NCBI GenBank assembly: GCA_963840275.1 | Contig: CAWIYK010000010.1 | Span: 806,001-870,000 of the forward strand | Origin: Actinophytocola sp963840275 | GTDB lineage: Bacteria; Actinomycetota; Actinomycetes; Mycobacteriales; Pseudonocardiaceae | Direction of reading: 5' to 3' | Length of the DNA: 64,000 nucleotides | Made by a program: the position numbers and the translations under genes | Shown here: positions 16,005 to 24,103 of the stretch, piece after piece | Layout of the letters: each line of letters opens with the position of its first letter | Position numbering within the stretch: position 1 is the first letter of the stretch | The notes under the pieces: model-generated | Database searches by the model: none | What the model was told of the DNA's origin: nothing | What the model saw: only the letters and a program-made list of their open reading frames with translations

Positions 16005-17422
16005 TAGATCACCGCCATCAGGATCGCCGCCACCACGAAGCTGACCACCGAGAGGATCGTCTCCAGCACGGTCCACGTCTTCAGCGTGTCCTTCACGGAG
16101 ATGCCGAAGTACCGCGACACTATCCAGAATCCGCCGTCGTTGACGTGCGACGCGATGATCGAGCCCGCGCAGATGGCCGCGGCGATGAGCGCCAGCTCCG
16201 GCTGCGAGTAGCCGACCTCCTTGATGGTCGGGCCGATGATCGCGGCCGTCGCGGCGATCGCGGCGGTGGCCGAGCCCTGGGCGATCCGCAGACCGCAGCT
16301 GATCACGTACGCCGCGAAGATCACCGGCAGGCCGGCGTCGTGCAGGGAGTCGGCGATGACGTCGCCGATGCCGGTCGCACGCAGCACCGCGCCGTAGAAC
16401 GCGCCGGCGCCGACGACGAGCAGGATCATGCCGATCGGTCGCAGCGACACCGCGCCCAGCTCAGCGACCTGCGGCCTCGTCATCCCGCGCCGGTAGCCGA
16501 GCAGCCAGAACGCCAGCAGCACCGCGATCGTCAGCGCGACCGCGGGGGTGCCGATGAAGTTCGCGACGCCGACGGCCGTCGAGTCGGCCGGCAGCCAGAT
16601 GCTGCCGAACGTGCCGGCCAGGATCAGCACCAGCGGCACCGCGATGATCGCGATGACCAGGCCGAGAGGTGGTTCGTCGACGGGATCCGTGTCGTCAGAG
16701 CCACCCGAGCGCGTCGTCCGTGCCGCGACCAGCATCTCCTCCGGCACCGGGATGTCGATCCGCTTGCCGATCCACGACGAGAACAGCACGCCGCCGAGGA
16801 ACCAGGCGGGGATCGCGCACACCGCGCCCATGAGGATGACCCAGCCGAGGTCCACGCCGAGCAGGCCCGCCGCGGCGACGGGCCCGGGGTGCGGCGGCAG
16901 GAACGCGTGTGTGACCGACAGGCCGGCGAGCAGCGGCAGGCAGTACAGCAGGATCGAGCGCCCGCCCTGCTTGGCCGCGACGTAGACCAGCGGCGCCAGC
17001 ACGAAGATGCCGACGTCGAAGAAGACGGGGATGCCGAAGATCAGGCCGGCGAGCCCCATCGCGAGCGGCGCGCGGTTCTCGCCGAGCGCGCGCAGGAGCG
17101 AGCGGGTCAGCACCTGCGCGCCGCCGGACGCCTCGAGTATCGCGCCGAGCATGGTGCCCAGCCCGATGATCGCGGCGATGTGGCCGAGGATGCCGCCGAA
17201 ACCCGTCTCCAGCAACGACTCGCCGGGCTTCTGCGCGGAGCCGACCAGCGCCTGCACCGGCAGGCCGGCGGCGAGCGCGGTCAGCAGGCCGATCACCAGC
17301 AACGCGATGAACGGCTCGACCTTCCATCTGATGATCATCAACAGCAGTACCGCGATGCCCACTACGGCGAGCGTCAGCAGCCCGAGTGTCTCGTGCTGCA
17401 ACCAGTCCACGAACCCCGACAT
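16004..17422 (-). CDS. GntP-family proton-coupled sugar-acid permease
   Basis: 472-residue polytopic membrane protein of the GntP family (gluconate, D-serine and related acids). About 12-14 hydrophobic segments; family-typical GIPVFFDVGIFVLAPLVY, AFLPPHPGPVAAAGLLGVDL, IAQGSATAAIAATAAI and HVNDGGFWIVSRYFGIS. Start ATG 17422 is preceded by AGGAG (spacing 9). It lies 10 bases after the KDPG aldolase gene and overlaps the lactonase gene. Substrate inferred from the operon: N-acetyl-D-glucosaminate or glucosaminate; D-serine, as for DsdX, is the alternative because a D-serine-dehydratase-like enzyme is in the same operon. Confidence 0.92.
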   Translation of the reverse strand: MSGFVDWLQHETLGLLTLAVVGIAVLLLMIIRWKVEPFIALLVIGLLTALAAGLPVQALVGSAQKPGESLLETGFGGILGHIAAIIGLGTMLGAILEASGGAQVLTRSLLRALGENRAPLAMGLAGLIFGIPVFFDVGIFVLAPLVYVAAKQGGRSILLYCLPLLAGLSVTHAFLPPHPGPVAAAGLLGVDLGWVILMGAVCAIPAWFLGGVLFSSWIGKRIDIPVPEEMLVAARTTRSGGSDDTDPVDEPPLGLVIAIIAVPLVLILAGTFGSIWLPADSTAVGVANFIGTPAVALTIAVLLAFWLLGYRRGMTRPQVAELGAVSLRPIGMILLVVGAGAFYGAVLRATGIGDVIADSLHDAGLPVIFAAYVISCGLRIAQGSATAAIAATAAIIGPTIKEVGYSQPELALIAAAICAGSIIASHVNDGGFWIVSRYFGISVKDTLKTWTVLETILSVVSFVVAAILMAVI

Positions 17423-17432
17423 GACTGATCTC

Positions 17433-18053
17433 CTATTCGGTTACGGCAGAGAGAAACTCCGTTGCCCGCGCCGCGATCTCGGCGAACCGCGACTCCGCCG
17501 CCAGCTTCGGGCCGACGACGCCGCTGCCCGCGGTCACCGCGATCGCCCCGCCGGCCAGGAACTCCGCCGCGTTGCCGGCGTTCAGCCCGCCGGTCGCCAC
17601 CAGCGGCGTGTCCGGGTACGGGCCGTGCAGGTCGCCGAAGTACGCCGCGCCGAGCCGGGCCGCGGGGAACACCTTCACGGCGGTCGCGCCGAGGTCGACG
17701 GCGTTCGCCACCTCGGTCGGCGTCATCGCGCCGAGCACGACAGGCACTCCCTGCCGCACGGCCTCTTCCGCGACCGCCGGCCGCAGCCCGGGGGTCAGCA
17801 GGAACGTGGCGCCCGCGTTGATCGCGTCCCGCGCGTCCTGTGTGGACATCACGGTGCCGGCGCCGAGGATCAGCCCGTCGACCTTCGCGGCCGCCTCGAT
17901 CAGGCGCGGCGCGTCCGGGGTGGTCAGTGCGAACTCGACGATCGGCATGCCCGCCTCGACGAGGGTGCGCGCGAGACCGGTGGGATCGGGGATCGCCGGC
18001 GCGCGGATGATGCACAGCGCCCGCCGCGCGGTCAGTTCGGCCAGCAGGTCCAT
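17433..18053 (-). CDS. eda: 2-keto-3-deoxy-6-phosphogluconate (KDPG/KHG) aldolase
   Basis: 206-residue class I aldolase splitting KDPG into pyruvate and glyceraldehyde 3-phosphate. Seen: Arg17 in CIIRAP, the catalytic Glu40 (IVEFALTT, in place of the usual IEVTLRT), GAGTV, and the Schiff-base Lys127 in TAVKVFPAA. Full length for the family. Its gene starts one base before the deacylase stop on the same strand and precedes GntP by 10 bases. Takes the product of the divergently encoded KDG kinase. Confidence 0.92.
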   Translation of the reverse strand: MDLLAELTARRALCIIRAPAIPDPTGLARTLVEAGMPIVEFALTTPDAPRLIEAAAKVDGLILGAGTVMSTQDARDAINAGATFLLTPGLRPAVAEEAVRQGVPVVLGAMTPTEVANAVDLGATAVKVFPAARLGAAYFGDLHGPYPDTPLVATGGLNAGNAAEFLAGGAIAVTAGSGVVGPKLAAESRFAEIAARATEFLSAVTE

Positions 18054-18054
18054 G

Positions 18055-19638
18055 TCAGACTCCCGGGTTGCGGATGGAATGACCGGCCAGCGCGCCGGTG
18101 TGCCGGCCGTCCTCGATCACGGGCACGCCGTTGACCAGCACGTACGGGATGCCGGCAGCCGCCTGGCGCGGCTCGTCAAAGGTCGCGGTGTCGGCCACCG
18201 TCGCCGGGTCGAACAGCACGAGGTCGGCGGCGTAGCCCTCCCGGACCAGCCCCCGGTCGGTGAGCCGCAGGCGGCGGGCGGCGCGGCCGGTCAGGTGCGC
18301 GACGCACTCCTCGAGCCCGAGCACCCCCAGCTCCCGCACGTACCTCGCGAGGTAGCGCGGGAACGTGCCCCACGCGCGCGGGTGCGGCCGCTCGCCGACG
18401 AGCAGGCCGTCGCTGCCGCCGGTGTGCGTGGGGTGGCGCATGATCGCCTGCACGTTGTCCTCGTGCCCGACGTGCATGAGGCACGACGTGCCGAGCCGCT
18501 CCGCGACGAGCACGTCGAAGTACAGTTCGGCGGGCGCGCGGCCGGCCGTGCGGGCCGACGCCAGCACGCTGTGCCCCACCAGGTGCGCGTTGTCGGCCTG
18601 GCGCACGCCGTTGATCTCGATGGCGTCCCAGTCGACCGGCACGCCGTGGCAGCCGTCCGAACCGGTTTTCTCGATGTCGACCCGGATCCGCTCCCGGGTG
18701 TCCCGATCGGACAGTCGGGCGAGCGTCGCGTCGAGCCCGCCCTCTGTCGACCAGCTCGGCAGCAGCGCGGACAGGTACGTCGCGCCCGGCAGGTACGGGT
18801 AGGAGTCCAGCGAGATGTCGCAGCCGTCGGCGATCGCGTCGTCCAGCAACGAGAGCAGCTCACCGGCGCGGCCGTCGTTGACCGGGAAGTTCATCGTCGC
18901 GTGCGCGAGGTGCAGCGGGCAGCCGGACCGCCGCGACACGTCGACCATCTCCGCGTACGCCTCGAGCGCGCCCGCGCCGTAGCTGCGGTGGTGCGGGCTG
19001 TAGTAGCCGCCGCCCGCGCCGACGACCTCGCACAGCGCCACCAGCTCGTCGGTGTCGGCGTACATCCCCGGCGTGTAGGTGAGTCCGGACGACATGCCCA
19101 TCGCGCCCTCCGCGAGCCCGGTCGCGATCAGCGCGCGCATCCGGTCCAGCTCGGCGGACGTGGCCGGTCGCGCCTCCCAACCGACCGCGAGCATCCGGAT
19201 CGTGCCCTGCGGCAACAGGTACGCGGCGTTCACCGCGATGCCGCGGTCGAGCCGGTCGAGGTACTCGCCGACACCGCGCCAGTCCCACTGGAAGTCCGGC
19301 GGATCGTCGTTCCAGCCGGCCAGCTGGGTGCGCAGCGCGTCGAGCGTCGTGTCGTCCACCGGCGCGTAGGAAAGACCGTCCTGTCCGTACACCTCGAGCG
19401 TCACGCCCTGCGAGACCTTCGCCAGGTGATCGGGTCTCGCGAGCACCTGCAGGTCGGAGTGCGAGTGCATGTCGATGAACCCGGGCGCGAGCACGAGCCC
19501 GTCGGCGTCGACGACGCGGCCGGAGCCGGGCTCGCCGACCGCGCTGATCCGTCCTTCGTGGACGGACACGTCGGCGCGGTACGCCGGCGCGCCGGTGCCG
19601 TCCACGACGGTCGCGCCGCGGAAGACCAGGCCCGCCAT
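18055..19638 (-). CDS. D-aminoacylase-like amidohydrolase; candidate N-acetyl-D-glucosaminate deacetylase
   Basis: 527-residue zinc amidohydrolase of the D-aminoacylase/N-acyl-D-amino-acid deacylase family. Seen: metal motif HSHSD (His58, His60), the GMSSGLTYTPGMYADTDEL segment, a His in HLAHATMNFP, and late Asp in GGSDGLLVGERPHPRAWGTF. The position that is Cys in many D-aminoacylases (GNCG, as in the second copy at 35284-36825) is YGQDG here. ATG 19638 overlaps the stop of the PLP enzyme gene (ATGA). N-acetyl-D-glucosaminate is formally an N-acyl-D-amino acid; with the PLP enzyme, KDG kinase, aldolase and RidA next to it, deacetylation of that compound is the best-supported role. General N-acyl-D-amino acid hydrolysis is the alternative. 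Confidence 0.85.
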   Translation of the reverse strand: MAGLVFRGATVVDGTGAPAYRADVSVHEGRISAVGEPGSGRVVDADGLVLAPGFIDMHSHSDLQVLARPDHLAKVSQGVTLEVYGQDGLSYAPVDDTTLDALRTQLAGWNDDPPDFQWDWRGVGEYLDRLDRGIAVNAAYLLPQGTIRMLAVGWEARPATSAELDRMRALIATGLAEGAMGMSSGLTYTPGMYADTDELVALCEVVGAGGGYYSPHHRSYGAGALEAYAEMVDVSRRSGCPLHLAHATMNFPVNDGRAGELLSLLDDAIADGCDISLDSYPYLPGATYLSALLPSWSTEGGLDATLARLSDRDTRERIRVDIEKTGSDGCHGVPVDWDAIEINGVRQADNAHLVGHSVLASARTAGRAPAELYFDVLVAERLGTSCLMHVGHEDNVQAIMRHPTHTGGSDGLLVGERPHPRAWGTFPRYLARYVRELGVLGLEECVAHLTGRAARRLRLTDRGLVREGYAADLVLFDPATVADTATFDEPRQAAAGIPYVLVNGVPVIEDGRHTGALAGHSIRNPGV

Positions 19639-20957
19639 CAGAAGTAGGTGCGGATCAGGTCGACCACGGTCTCGCCGTCCGCCCCGACGACCGGCACCAG
19701 CGGGAACTTGTCGAACGTGGTGCAGGGGTGGGACAGGCCGAGGCCCACCCAGTCGCCGACCTCGACCGCCGCGTCGGTGTCCAGCTTCAGGAACCCGTGC
19801 TGGTCGTTGAGCGAGGTGACCGTGCAACCGGTCAGCTCCGTGATCTTGCCGCCCGACCTGCGCAGCTCCGCGGTCGGCAGGTCGATGTCGTAGGGCAGGT
19901 CGCGCTTGCCGGCGGTGAGGAACGCGAGCCGGGGCTCGGGCCGCGAGGTCACCTGCGCCCACGACCGCACGGCCGGCCGCAGCCGCGCGCCGTCGATGCG
20001 GGGCGACGCGCCCAGCGGTGACATCCGGTCGTAGAACCCGTGGTCGTGCGTGACGTACGCGCCGCTGCGCAGCACCGGCAGGACCGGGAGCCCGGCCGGC
20101 CACGGCGCGCCGAGCACCTCGACGACCTGGTCGAAGAACGAGCTGCCGCCCGAGGTCACGATGACCTGCCCGACGCCGTCGAGGTGGCCGTGCTCGCCGA
20201 GGTCGATCGCGAGCGCGCGCAGGTCCGACAGGTGCGTGTGCACCGCGCGCAGACCGTCGGCCGACGTGTCCTTCGACACCGAGCCCTCGTAGCTGGCCAC
20301 GCCGGTGAGCCGCAGGACCGGACTCGCGGCGACCGCCTCGGCCACCTTGAGCGCGGTCGTGCGGTCGCGCGCGCCGGTGCGGCCACCGGGCAGGCCCAGC
20401 TCGACCAGCACGTCGACGGGCCTTGTCGGGGCGGCCTTTCTGAGTGTCTCGGTCATCAGCTCGACGCCGCGCTCGGTGTCCACCCAGCAGGCGAACTCGA
20501 AGTCGGGGTCGCGGTCCAGCTCGGCCGCGAGCCACGTCAGCGCCGCCGGGTCGACCAGCTCGTTGGCGAGGATGATCCGGCTGACGCCGAAGGCGCGGTA
20601 GATCCGCAGCTGGCTCGCGTTGGCCGTGGTCTGGCCCCACGCGCCGTGCTCGAACTGCTTCGCGAACAGTTGGGGCGCCATGGTCGTCTTGCCGTGCGGC
20701 GCGTGCGCGAAACCGTGTCTGGCGCACAGGTCGGCCATCGTGGTGAGGTTGTGTGTCAGCGCGGACTCGTCGAGGACCGTGATCGGGGGCAGGAAGCCGT
20801 CGCGGAACAGGTTCAGACCGCGCTCGCGGGCGTCTCGAATGGACATTCCGGACAGTGCGTTCGGCAGTCCCTTGAACCGCCAGTCGATCCGCTCGGCGAG
20901 GAGCGCGTCGACGGCGGCCTGGTCGAGCCGGCCGGGGGTGATCGGAACCTGCGACAT
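19638..20957 (-). CDS. Fold-type III PLP enzyme (D-threonine aldolase / D-serine dehydratase-like); candidate D-glucosaminate deaminase
   Basis: 439 residues, alanine-racemase-type barrel plus C-terminal metal domain. Seen: PLP lysine Lys90 in HAPHGKTTMAPQLF, GQTTANASQL, TSGGSSFFD phosphate loop, and the zinc ligands in LSHPCTTFDKFPLVPVVG near residue 413. The family includes D-serine dehydratase, D-threonine aldolase and Pseudomonas D-glucosaminate dehydratase (from memory). I chose ATG 20957, which follows GAGGTGG; ATG 20969 lies inside the operator and has no ribosome site. First gene of the operon; releases ammonia and the 2-keto-3-deoxy acid, with RidA clearing the imine (inference). Confidence 0.85.
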   Translation of the reverse strand: MSQVPITPGRLDQAAVDALLAERIDWRFKGLPNALSGMSIRDARERGLNLFRDGFLPPITVLDESALTHNLTTMADLCARHGFAHAPHGKTTMAPQLFAKQFEHGAWGQTTANASQLRIYRAFGVSRIILANELVDPAALTWLAAELDRDPDFEFACWVDTERGVELMTETLRKAAPTRPVDVLVELGLPGGRTGARDRTTALKVAEAVAASPVLRLTGVASYEGSVSKDTSADGLRAVHTHLSDLRALAIDLGEHGHLDGVGQVIVTSGGSSFFDQVVEVLGAPWPAGLPVLPVLRSGAYVTHDHGFYDRMSPLGASPRIDGARLRPAVRSWAQVTSRPEPRLAFLTAGKRDLPYDIDLPTAELRRSGGKITELTGCTVTSLNDQHGFLKLDTDAAVEVGDWVGLGLSHPCTTFDKFPLVPVVGADGETVVDLIRTYF

Positions 20958-20968
20958 CGCCCACCTCA

Positions 20969-20983
20969 TTGCGTATGATGCAA
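20969..20983. promoter_or_regulatory. Palindromic operator TTGCRY-N3-RYGCAA before the PLP-enzyme operon
   Basis: TTGCGT-ATG-ATGCAA, one mismatch from a perfect palindrome, ending 11 bases before the start codon at 20957, directly abutting its ribosome site. Same consensus and same distance as the site at 12092-12106. Confidence 0.55.
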
Positions 20984-20989
20984 CGCCTA

Positions 20990-21004
20990 TTGCGCTATGT
21001 GCCG
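20990..21004. promoter_or_regulatory. Second, weaker operator copy in the divergent region
   Basis: TTGCGC-TAT-GTGCCG matches TTGCRY-N3-RYGCAA except the last two bases. It starts 21 bp (two helical turns) from the first site, on the side of the divergent KDG kinase gene, so a regulator could bind both cooperatively. Confidence 0.4.
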
Positions 21005-21060
21005 CAGAGTTGTGTAGCATCTCCTCGCCGGACCAGTCAACGCCGTGAAGGGATGGACCG

Positions 21061-22083
21061 GTGCGTGCCAACACAGTGCTCTGCCTTGGCGAGTCCATGG
21101 CGTTGTTCGTGCCGGCCGAGGACGGCCCGCCGGACGAGGTGGTCACCTGGACGCGGACCGTCGGCGGCGCGGAGTCCAATGTGGCCTGTCAGCTCGCCTC
21201 CCTGGGGCTGCGGAGCGCGTGGGTGAGCGCGGTCGGCGACGACGCGCTTGGTCGCGCCGTGGTGTCCTATGTGGAGTCCGCGGGGGTCGACGTGTCCGGT
21301 GTGCTGGTCGACTCGACCCGCCCGACCGGGCTGTACATCAAGGAGAGTGACGCGTCCGGCAGCCCGGTGCGCTACTACCGGAGCGGCTCCGCCGCGTCCG
21401 GCATGGGTCCTTCGCTGCTGGAGAGCATCTCCTTCGACGGCGTCCGCGTCGTGCACACCAGCGGGATCACGCCCGCGCTGTCGGACAGCTGCCACGCGCT
21501 GATGTCGGCGCTCGTCGCGGCGAGGAGGGACCACCTCCTGTCGTTCGACCTGAACTGGCGGCCCCGGCTGTGGGCCGACCGGGACCCCGCGGTGCTGCGG
21601 CCGCTCGCCGCGGCCGCCGACATCGTGTTCGTCGGCGCCGACGAGGCGGAGGCCGTGTGGGGCGTCGGCACGCCGGCGGAGATCCGCGCGTTCCTGCCCG
21701 AGCCCGCGACGCTGGTCGTCAAGCACGGCGGGGACGGCGCGACCCTCGTCGACGGCGACTCGGTCCTGTTCCAACCCGCGCTGCGGGTCGACGTGGTCGA
21801 GCCGGTCGGCGCCGGAGACGCGTTCGCCGCCGGTTTCCTCGCCGCGACGCTGGCCGGCTGGTCGCCGAGGCGGCGGCTGCGAGCCGGACACCTCCGGGCC
21901 GCGTCCGCGCTGCGCACCCGCCACGACGTCGGCCCGCCGCTGCCGGCACCGCTCGTCGCCACCCTGCTCGACGCGAGCGAGGACGAGTGGGCCGCCGCGC
22001 ACGTGACGGGGGCGTCGCATGAGCGAGCTTGCGAGCGAATCAATGTCACAGGGCGACCGCGAGCGGCGTCACCGAGCCTGTGA
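21061..22083 (+). CDS. kdgK: 2-keto-3-deoxygluconate kinase (PfkB family)
   Basis: 340-residue PfkB carbohydrate kinase making KDPG from 2-keto-3-deoxygluconate. Seen: N-terminal GGAESNVACQLASLGL, SFDLNWRPRLW, and near residue 250 the anion hole and catalytic Asp in GAGDAFAAGFLAA. GTG 21061 follows AAGGGA. The chain normally ends near HDVGPPLPAP; the last 25 or so codons run into an intergenic repeat (22018-22042), so the C-terminal tail is probably a recent addition. Divergent from the PLP-enzyme operon and followed after 9 bases by the IclR gene. Its product is cleaved by the KDPG aldolase at 17433-18053. Confidence 0.9.
   Translation: MRANTVLCLGESMALFVPAEDGPPDEVVTWTRTVGGAESNVACQLASLGLRSAWVSAVGDDALGRAVVSYVESAGVDVSGVLVDSTRPTGLYIKESDASGSPVRYYRSGSAASGMGPSLLESISFDGVRVVHTSGITPALSDSCHALMSALVAARRDHLLSFDLNWRPRLWADRDPAVLRPLAAAADIVFVGADEAEAVWGVGTPAEIRAFLPEPATLVVKHGGDGATLVDGDSVLFQPALRVDVVEPVGAGDAFAAGFLAATLAGWSPRRRLRAGHLRAASALRTRHDVGPPLPAPLVATLLDASEDEWAAAHVTGASHERACERINVTGRPRAASPSL
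22018..22042 (+). repeat. Intergenic repeat of the GAGCGAGCTTGCGAGCGAATC type
   Basis: Sequence CATGAGCGAGCTTGCGAGCG plus AATCA at the end of the KDG kinase gene. A word of this style recurs in the 57063-57195 spacer (GAGCGAGAGTGAGGGAGCG; ACCGAGCGAAGCGAAC). Such words are common between actinobacterial genes; here one extends the kinase frame. Confidence 0.4.
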
Positions 22084-22092
22084 GGGGGCGTC

Positions 22093-22851
22093 GTGAGTCA
22101 GAGCGTGGACCGCGCCTTGGTGTTGCTCGACGAGCTGGCCAACGGGCCGAAGACGCTCGACCAGCTGGCCGAGCGGGTGAACGTGCACAAGTCGACCGTC
22201 CTGCGGTTGCTGCGGACCCTCGAGTCGCACCGGTTCGTGCAGCGCAACGGGATCCGGCACTACCGGCTGGGCACCTCCCTGTTCGAGATGGCGTTCCGGG
22301 CGCTCGACGAACGGGACGTGCGGCGCAGCGTCGAGCCGGCGCTGCGGGAGCTGAACGCGTCGACCGGGCACACCGTGCACCTCGCGACCTACGAGGACGG
22401 CGAGGTCATCTACATCGACAAGTACGAGAGCCGGCACAACGTGCGGATGTACTCCCGCATCGGGCGGCGGGCGGCGCTGCACTGCACGGCCGTGGCAAAG
22501 GTGCTGGTCGCGGCGCTGCCGGAGGAGCAGCGCAAGGTCATCGCGGGGTCGATCGAGTACCCGAGGATGACACCGAACACGATCATCACGTCTCGTGACT
22601 ACCTCGCCGAGCTGGCTCGGGTGGCCGACTGCGGCTACGCGATCGACGACGAGGAGCACGAGGAGCACATCCACTGCGTCGCGGCGCCCGTGCGCGGGGC
22701 GCGTGGGGAGGTGCTGGCGGCCATGTCGCTGTCGGTGCCGCAGGTACTGCTCGACATGGACGGGCTGCTGCGGCTGGTGCCGGCGCTGCTGGACGCGGCG
22801 GCCGTCGCGTCCGCCGAATGCGGGTTCACCGAAACAAGGAGGAGTAACTGA
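22093..22851 (+). CDS. IclR-family transcriptional regulator
   Basis: 252 residues. N-terminal winged helix (about 1-65: SVDRALVLLDELANGPKTLD, NVHKSTVLRLLRTLESHRFV) and IclR effector domain (THTVHLATYEDGEVIYIDKYE-like segment, ALHCTAVAKVLVAALPEEQ, CVAAPVRGARGEVLAAMSLS). GTG 22093 start. Lies between KDG kinase and RidA, so it is expressed with the pathway and is the likely reader of the TTGCRY-N3-RYGCAA sites; the ligand may be KDG or N-acetylglucosaminate (inference). Confidence 0.9.
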   Translation: MSQSVDRALVLLDELANGPKTLDQLAERVNVHKSTVLRLLRTLESHRFVQRNGIRHYRLGTSLFEMAFRALDERDVRRSVEPALRELNASTGHTVHLATYEDGEVIYIDKYESRHNVRMYSRIGRRAALHCTAVAKVLVAALPEEQRKVIAGSIEYPRMTPNTIITSRDYLAELARVADCGYAIDDEEHEEHIHCVAAPVRGARGEVLAAMSLSVPQVLLDMDGLLRLVPALLDAAAVASAECGFTETRRSN

Positions 22852-23231
22852 TGGCGAAGGTCGCGATCCACCCCGAGGGCACGAAGATCCCCGCGGTGCC
22901 GCTGACACACGGCATTCGCAAGGGGAACATTCTGCAGGTCGCCGGGCAGGTCGCGTTCGACCCGGCCACGAACGAGATCGTGGGCGAGTCCGTCACCGAG
23001 CAGACCCGGCAGGTCATGGCGAACGTGCGGTCGGTCCTCGAGGCGGGCGGCGCCACGTTCGAGGACATCGTCATGTGCCGCGTGTACCTGACCGACACCG
23101 CGCACTTCGCCGAGATGAACGACGCGTACCGCGAGTTCTTCGAGGAGTCCTTTCCGGCACGGACCACCGTGTACGTCGGCCTGCCGGCGGGACTGCTGGT
23201 GGAGATCGACGCGCTGGCCGTTCTGGACTGA
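22851..23231 (+). CDS. ridA: RidA-family enamine/imine deaminase
   Basis: 126 residues, trimeric RidA/YjgF fold. Key Arg104 (FPARTTVYVGLP) is present, with the AGQVAFDPATNEIVG and EQTRQVMANVRSVLEAGG signatures. Start ATG shares a base with the IclR stop (TGATG). RidA hydrolyses reactive enamines released by PLP dehydratases, so it suits the fold-III PLP enzyme encoded divergently. Followed by a hairpin at 23241-23272. Confidence 0.92.
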   Translation: MAKVAIHPEGTKIPAVPLTHGIRKGNILQVAGQVAFDPATNEIVGESVTEQTRQVMANVRSVLEAGGATFEDIVMCRVYLTDTAHFAEMNDAYREFFEESFPARTTVYVGLPAGLLVEIDALAVLD

Positions 23232-23240
23232 GCGTCGCGG

Positions 23241-23272
23241 GGCCGGCGGCCAGTCTCGTCGAGCTGCCGGCC
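23241..23272 (+). terminator. Hairpin after ridA
   Basis: GGCCGGCGGC pairs with GCTGCCGGCC (9 of 10 pairs) around a 12-base loop, 10 bases after the ridA stop and before the purine operon. Separates the two transcription units. Confidence 0.5.
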
Positions 23273-23313
23273 ACGCGCCGCCTCGCCGGGCTCCGATCAG
23301 TACAGTTCCGTGG

Positions 23314-23805
23314 ATGTCCGACTATTCGACGCTCGACGGGTTCAACGTCGCCGAGCCGGCCGCGGCGGAGCACGACCTGCTCGCCTGCTGCGCCTCCCGC
23401 CGGTGGGCCGACGAGGTCCTCGCCCGGCGCCCCTATCCCGACCTCGCCGCGCTGCGGAGCCTGTCCGCGCGCGTGCTCGCCGAACTCGACTGGGCCGACG
23501 TCGAGCAGGCGCTCGCCGCGCACCCGCGCATCGGGGAGCGCTCGGCGGGCGCGACGCCGGAAGCCGCCTGGTCACGGGCCGAGCAGGCCGGTGCGACCCC
23601 GTCCGACGACCTGGTCGCCGGCAACGTCGTCTACGAGGAGCGCTTCGGGCACGTCTTCCTCATCTGCGCCACCGGCCTCTCCGGCGAGGAGATGCTCACC
23701 GCGCTGCGCACCCGGCTCGGCAACGATCCGGCCACCGAGCGCGACGTGGTCCGCGAGGAGCTGCGCAAGATCGTCGACCTGCGGCTCGGGAAGGCGTTCG
23801 GATGA
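23314..23805 (+). CDS. uraD: OHCU decarboxylase
   Basis: 163 residues; 2-oxo-4-hydroxy-4-carboxy-5-ureidoimidazoline decarboxylase, third step of uric acid breakdown giving S-allantoin. Seen: CCASRRWADEVLARRPY, AAHPRIGER with the catalytic His, and the NVVYEERFGHVFLICATG segment. First gene of a seven-gene purine operon. Its TGA overlaps the next ATG (ATGA). Confidence 0.93.
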   Translation: MSDYSTLDGFNVAEPAAAEHDLLACCASRRWADEVLARRPYPDLAALRSLSARVLAELDWADVEQALAAHPRIGERSAGATPEAAWSRAEQAGATPSDDLVAGNVVYEERFGHVFLICATGLSGEEMLTALRTRLGNDPATERDVVREELRKIVDLRLGKAFG

Positions 23806-24101
23806 CACTGTCCACGCACGTCCTCGACACCAGTGTGGGCCGGCCGGCCGCCGGGGTGCCCGTGCGGCTAGACCTGCACGACGCCGGCTGGCGCACGATC
23901 GCGACCGACCGCACCGACGACGACGGCCGCGTCGGCGGCCTCGCCGCGCAGGAGCCCGGCGTCTACCGGCTGGTCTTCGAGGTCGGCGGCGAGTTCTATC
24001 CCGAGGTCGTCGTCACCTTCCGGATCACCGACGCCGCCGACCACTACCACGTGCCACTGCTGATCAGCCCGTTCGGCTACTCGACATACCGGGGGAGTTG
24101 A
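23802..24101 (+). CDS. uraH: 5-hydroxyisourate hydrolase (transthyretin-related)
   Basis: 99 residues. Opens with THVLDTSVGRPAAGVPVRLD and ends with the diagnostic C-terminal YRGS; the catalytic His (STHVLD), Arg and His (HYHVPLLISPFGYSTYRGS) are all present. Hydrolyses 5-hydroxyisourate formed by uricase to OHCU. Overlaps uraD by four bases and is followed two bases later by uricase. Confidence 0.95.
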   Translation: MTLSTHVLDTSVGRPAAGVPVRLDLHDAGWRTIATDRTDDDGRVGGLAAQEPGVYRLVFEVGGEFYPEVVVTFRITDAADHYHVPLLISPFGYSTYRGS

Positions 24102-24103
24102 CC

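Noticed and set aside
15094..16044. Open frames antisense to the lactonase gene
   Set aside because: Shadow frames; the minus strand carries a Tat signal and a full beta-propeller.
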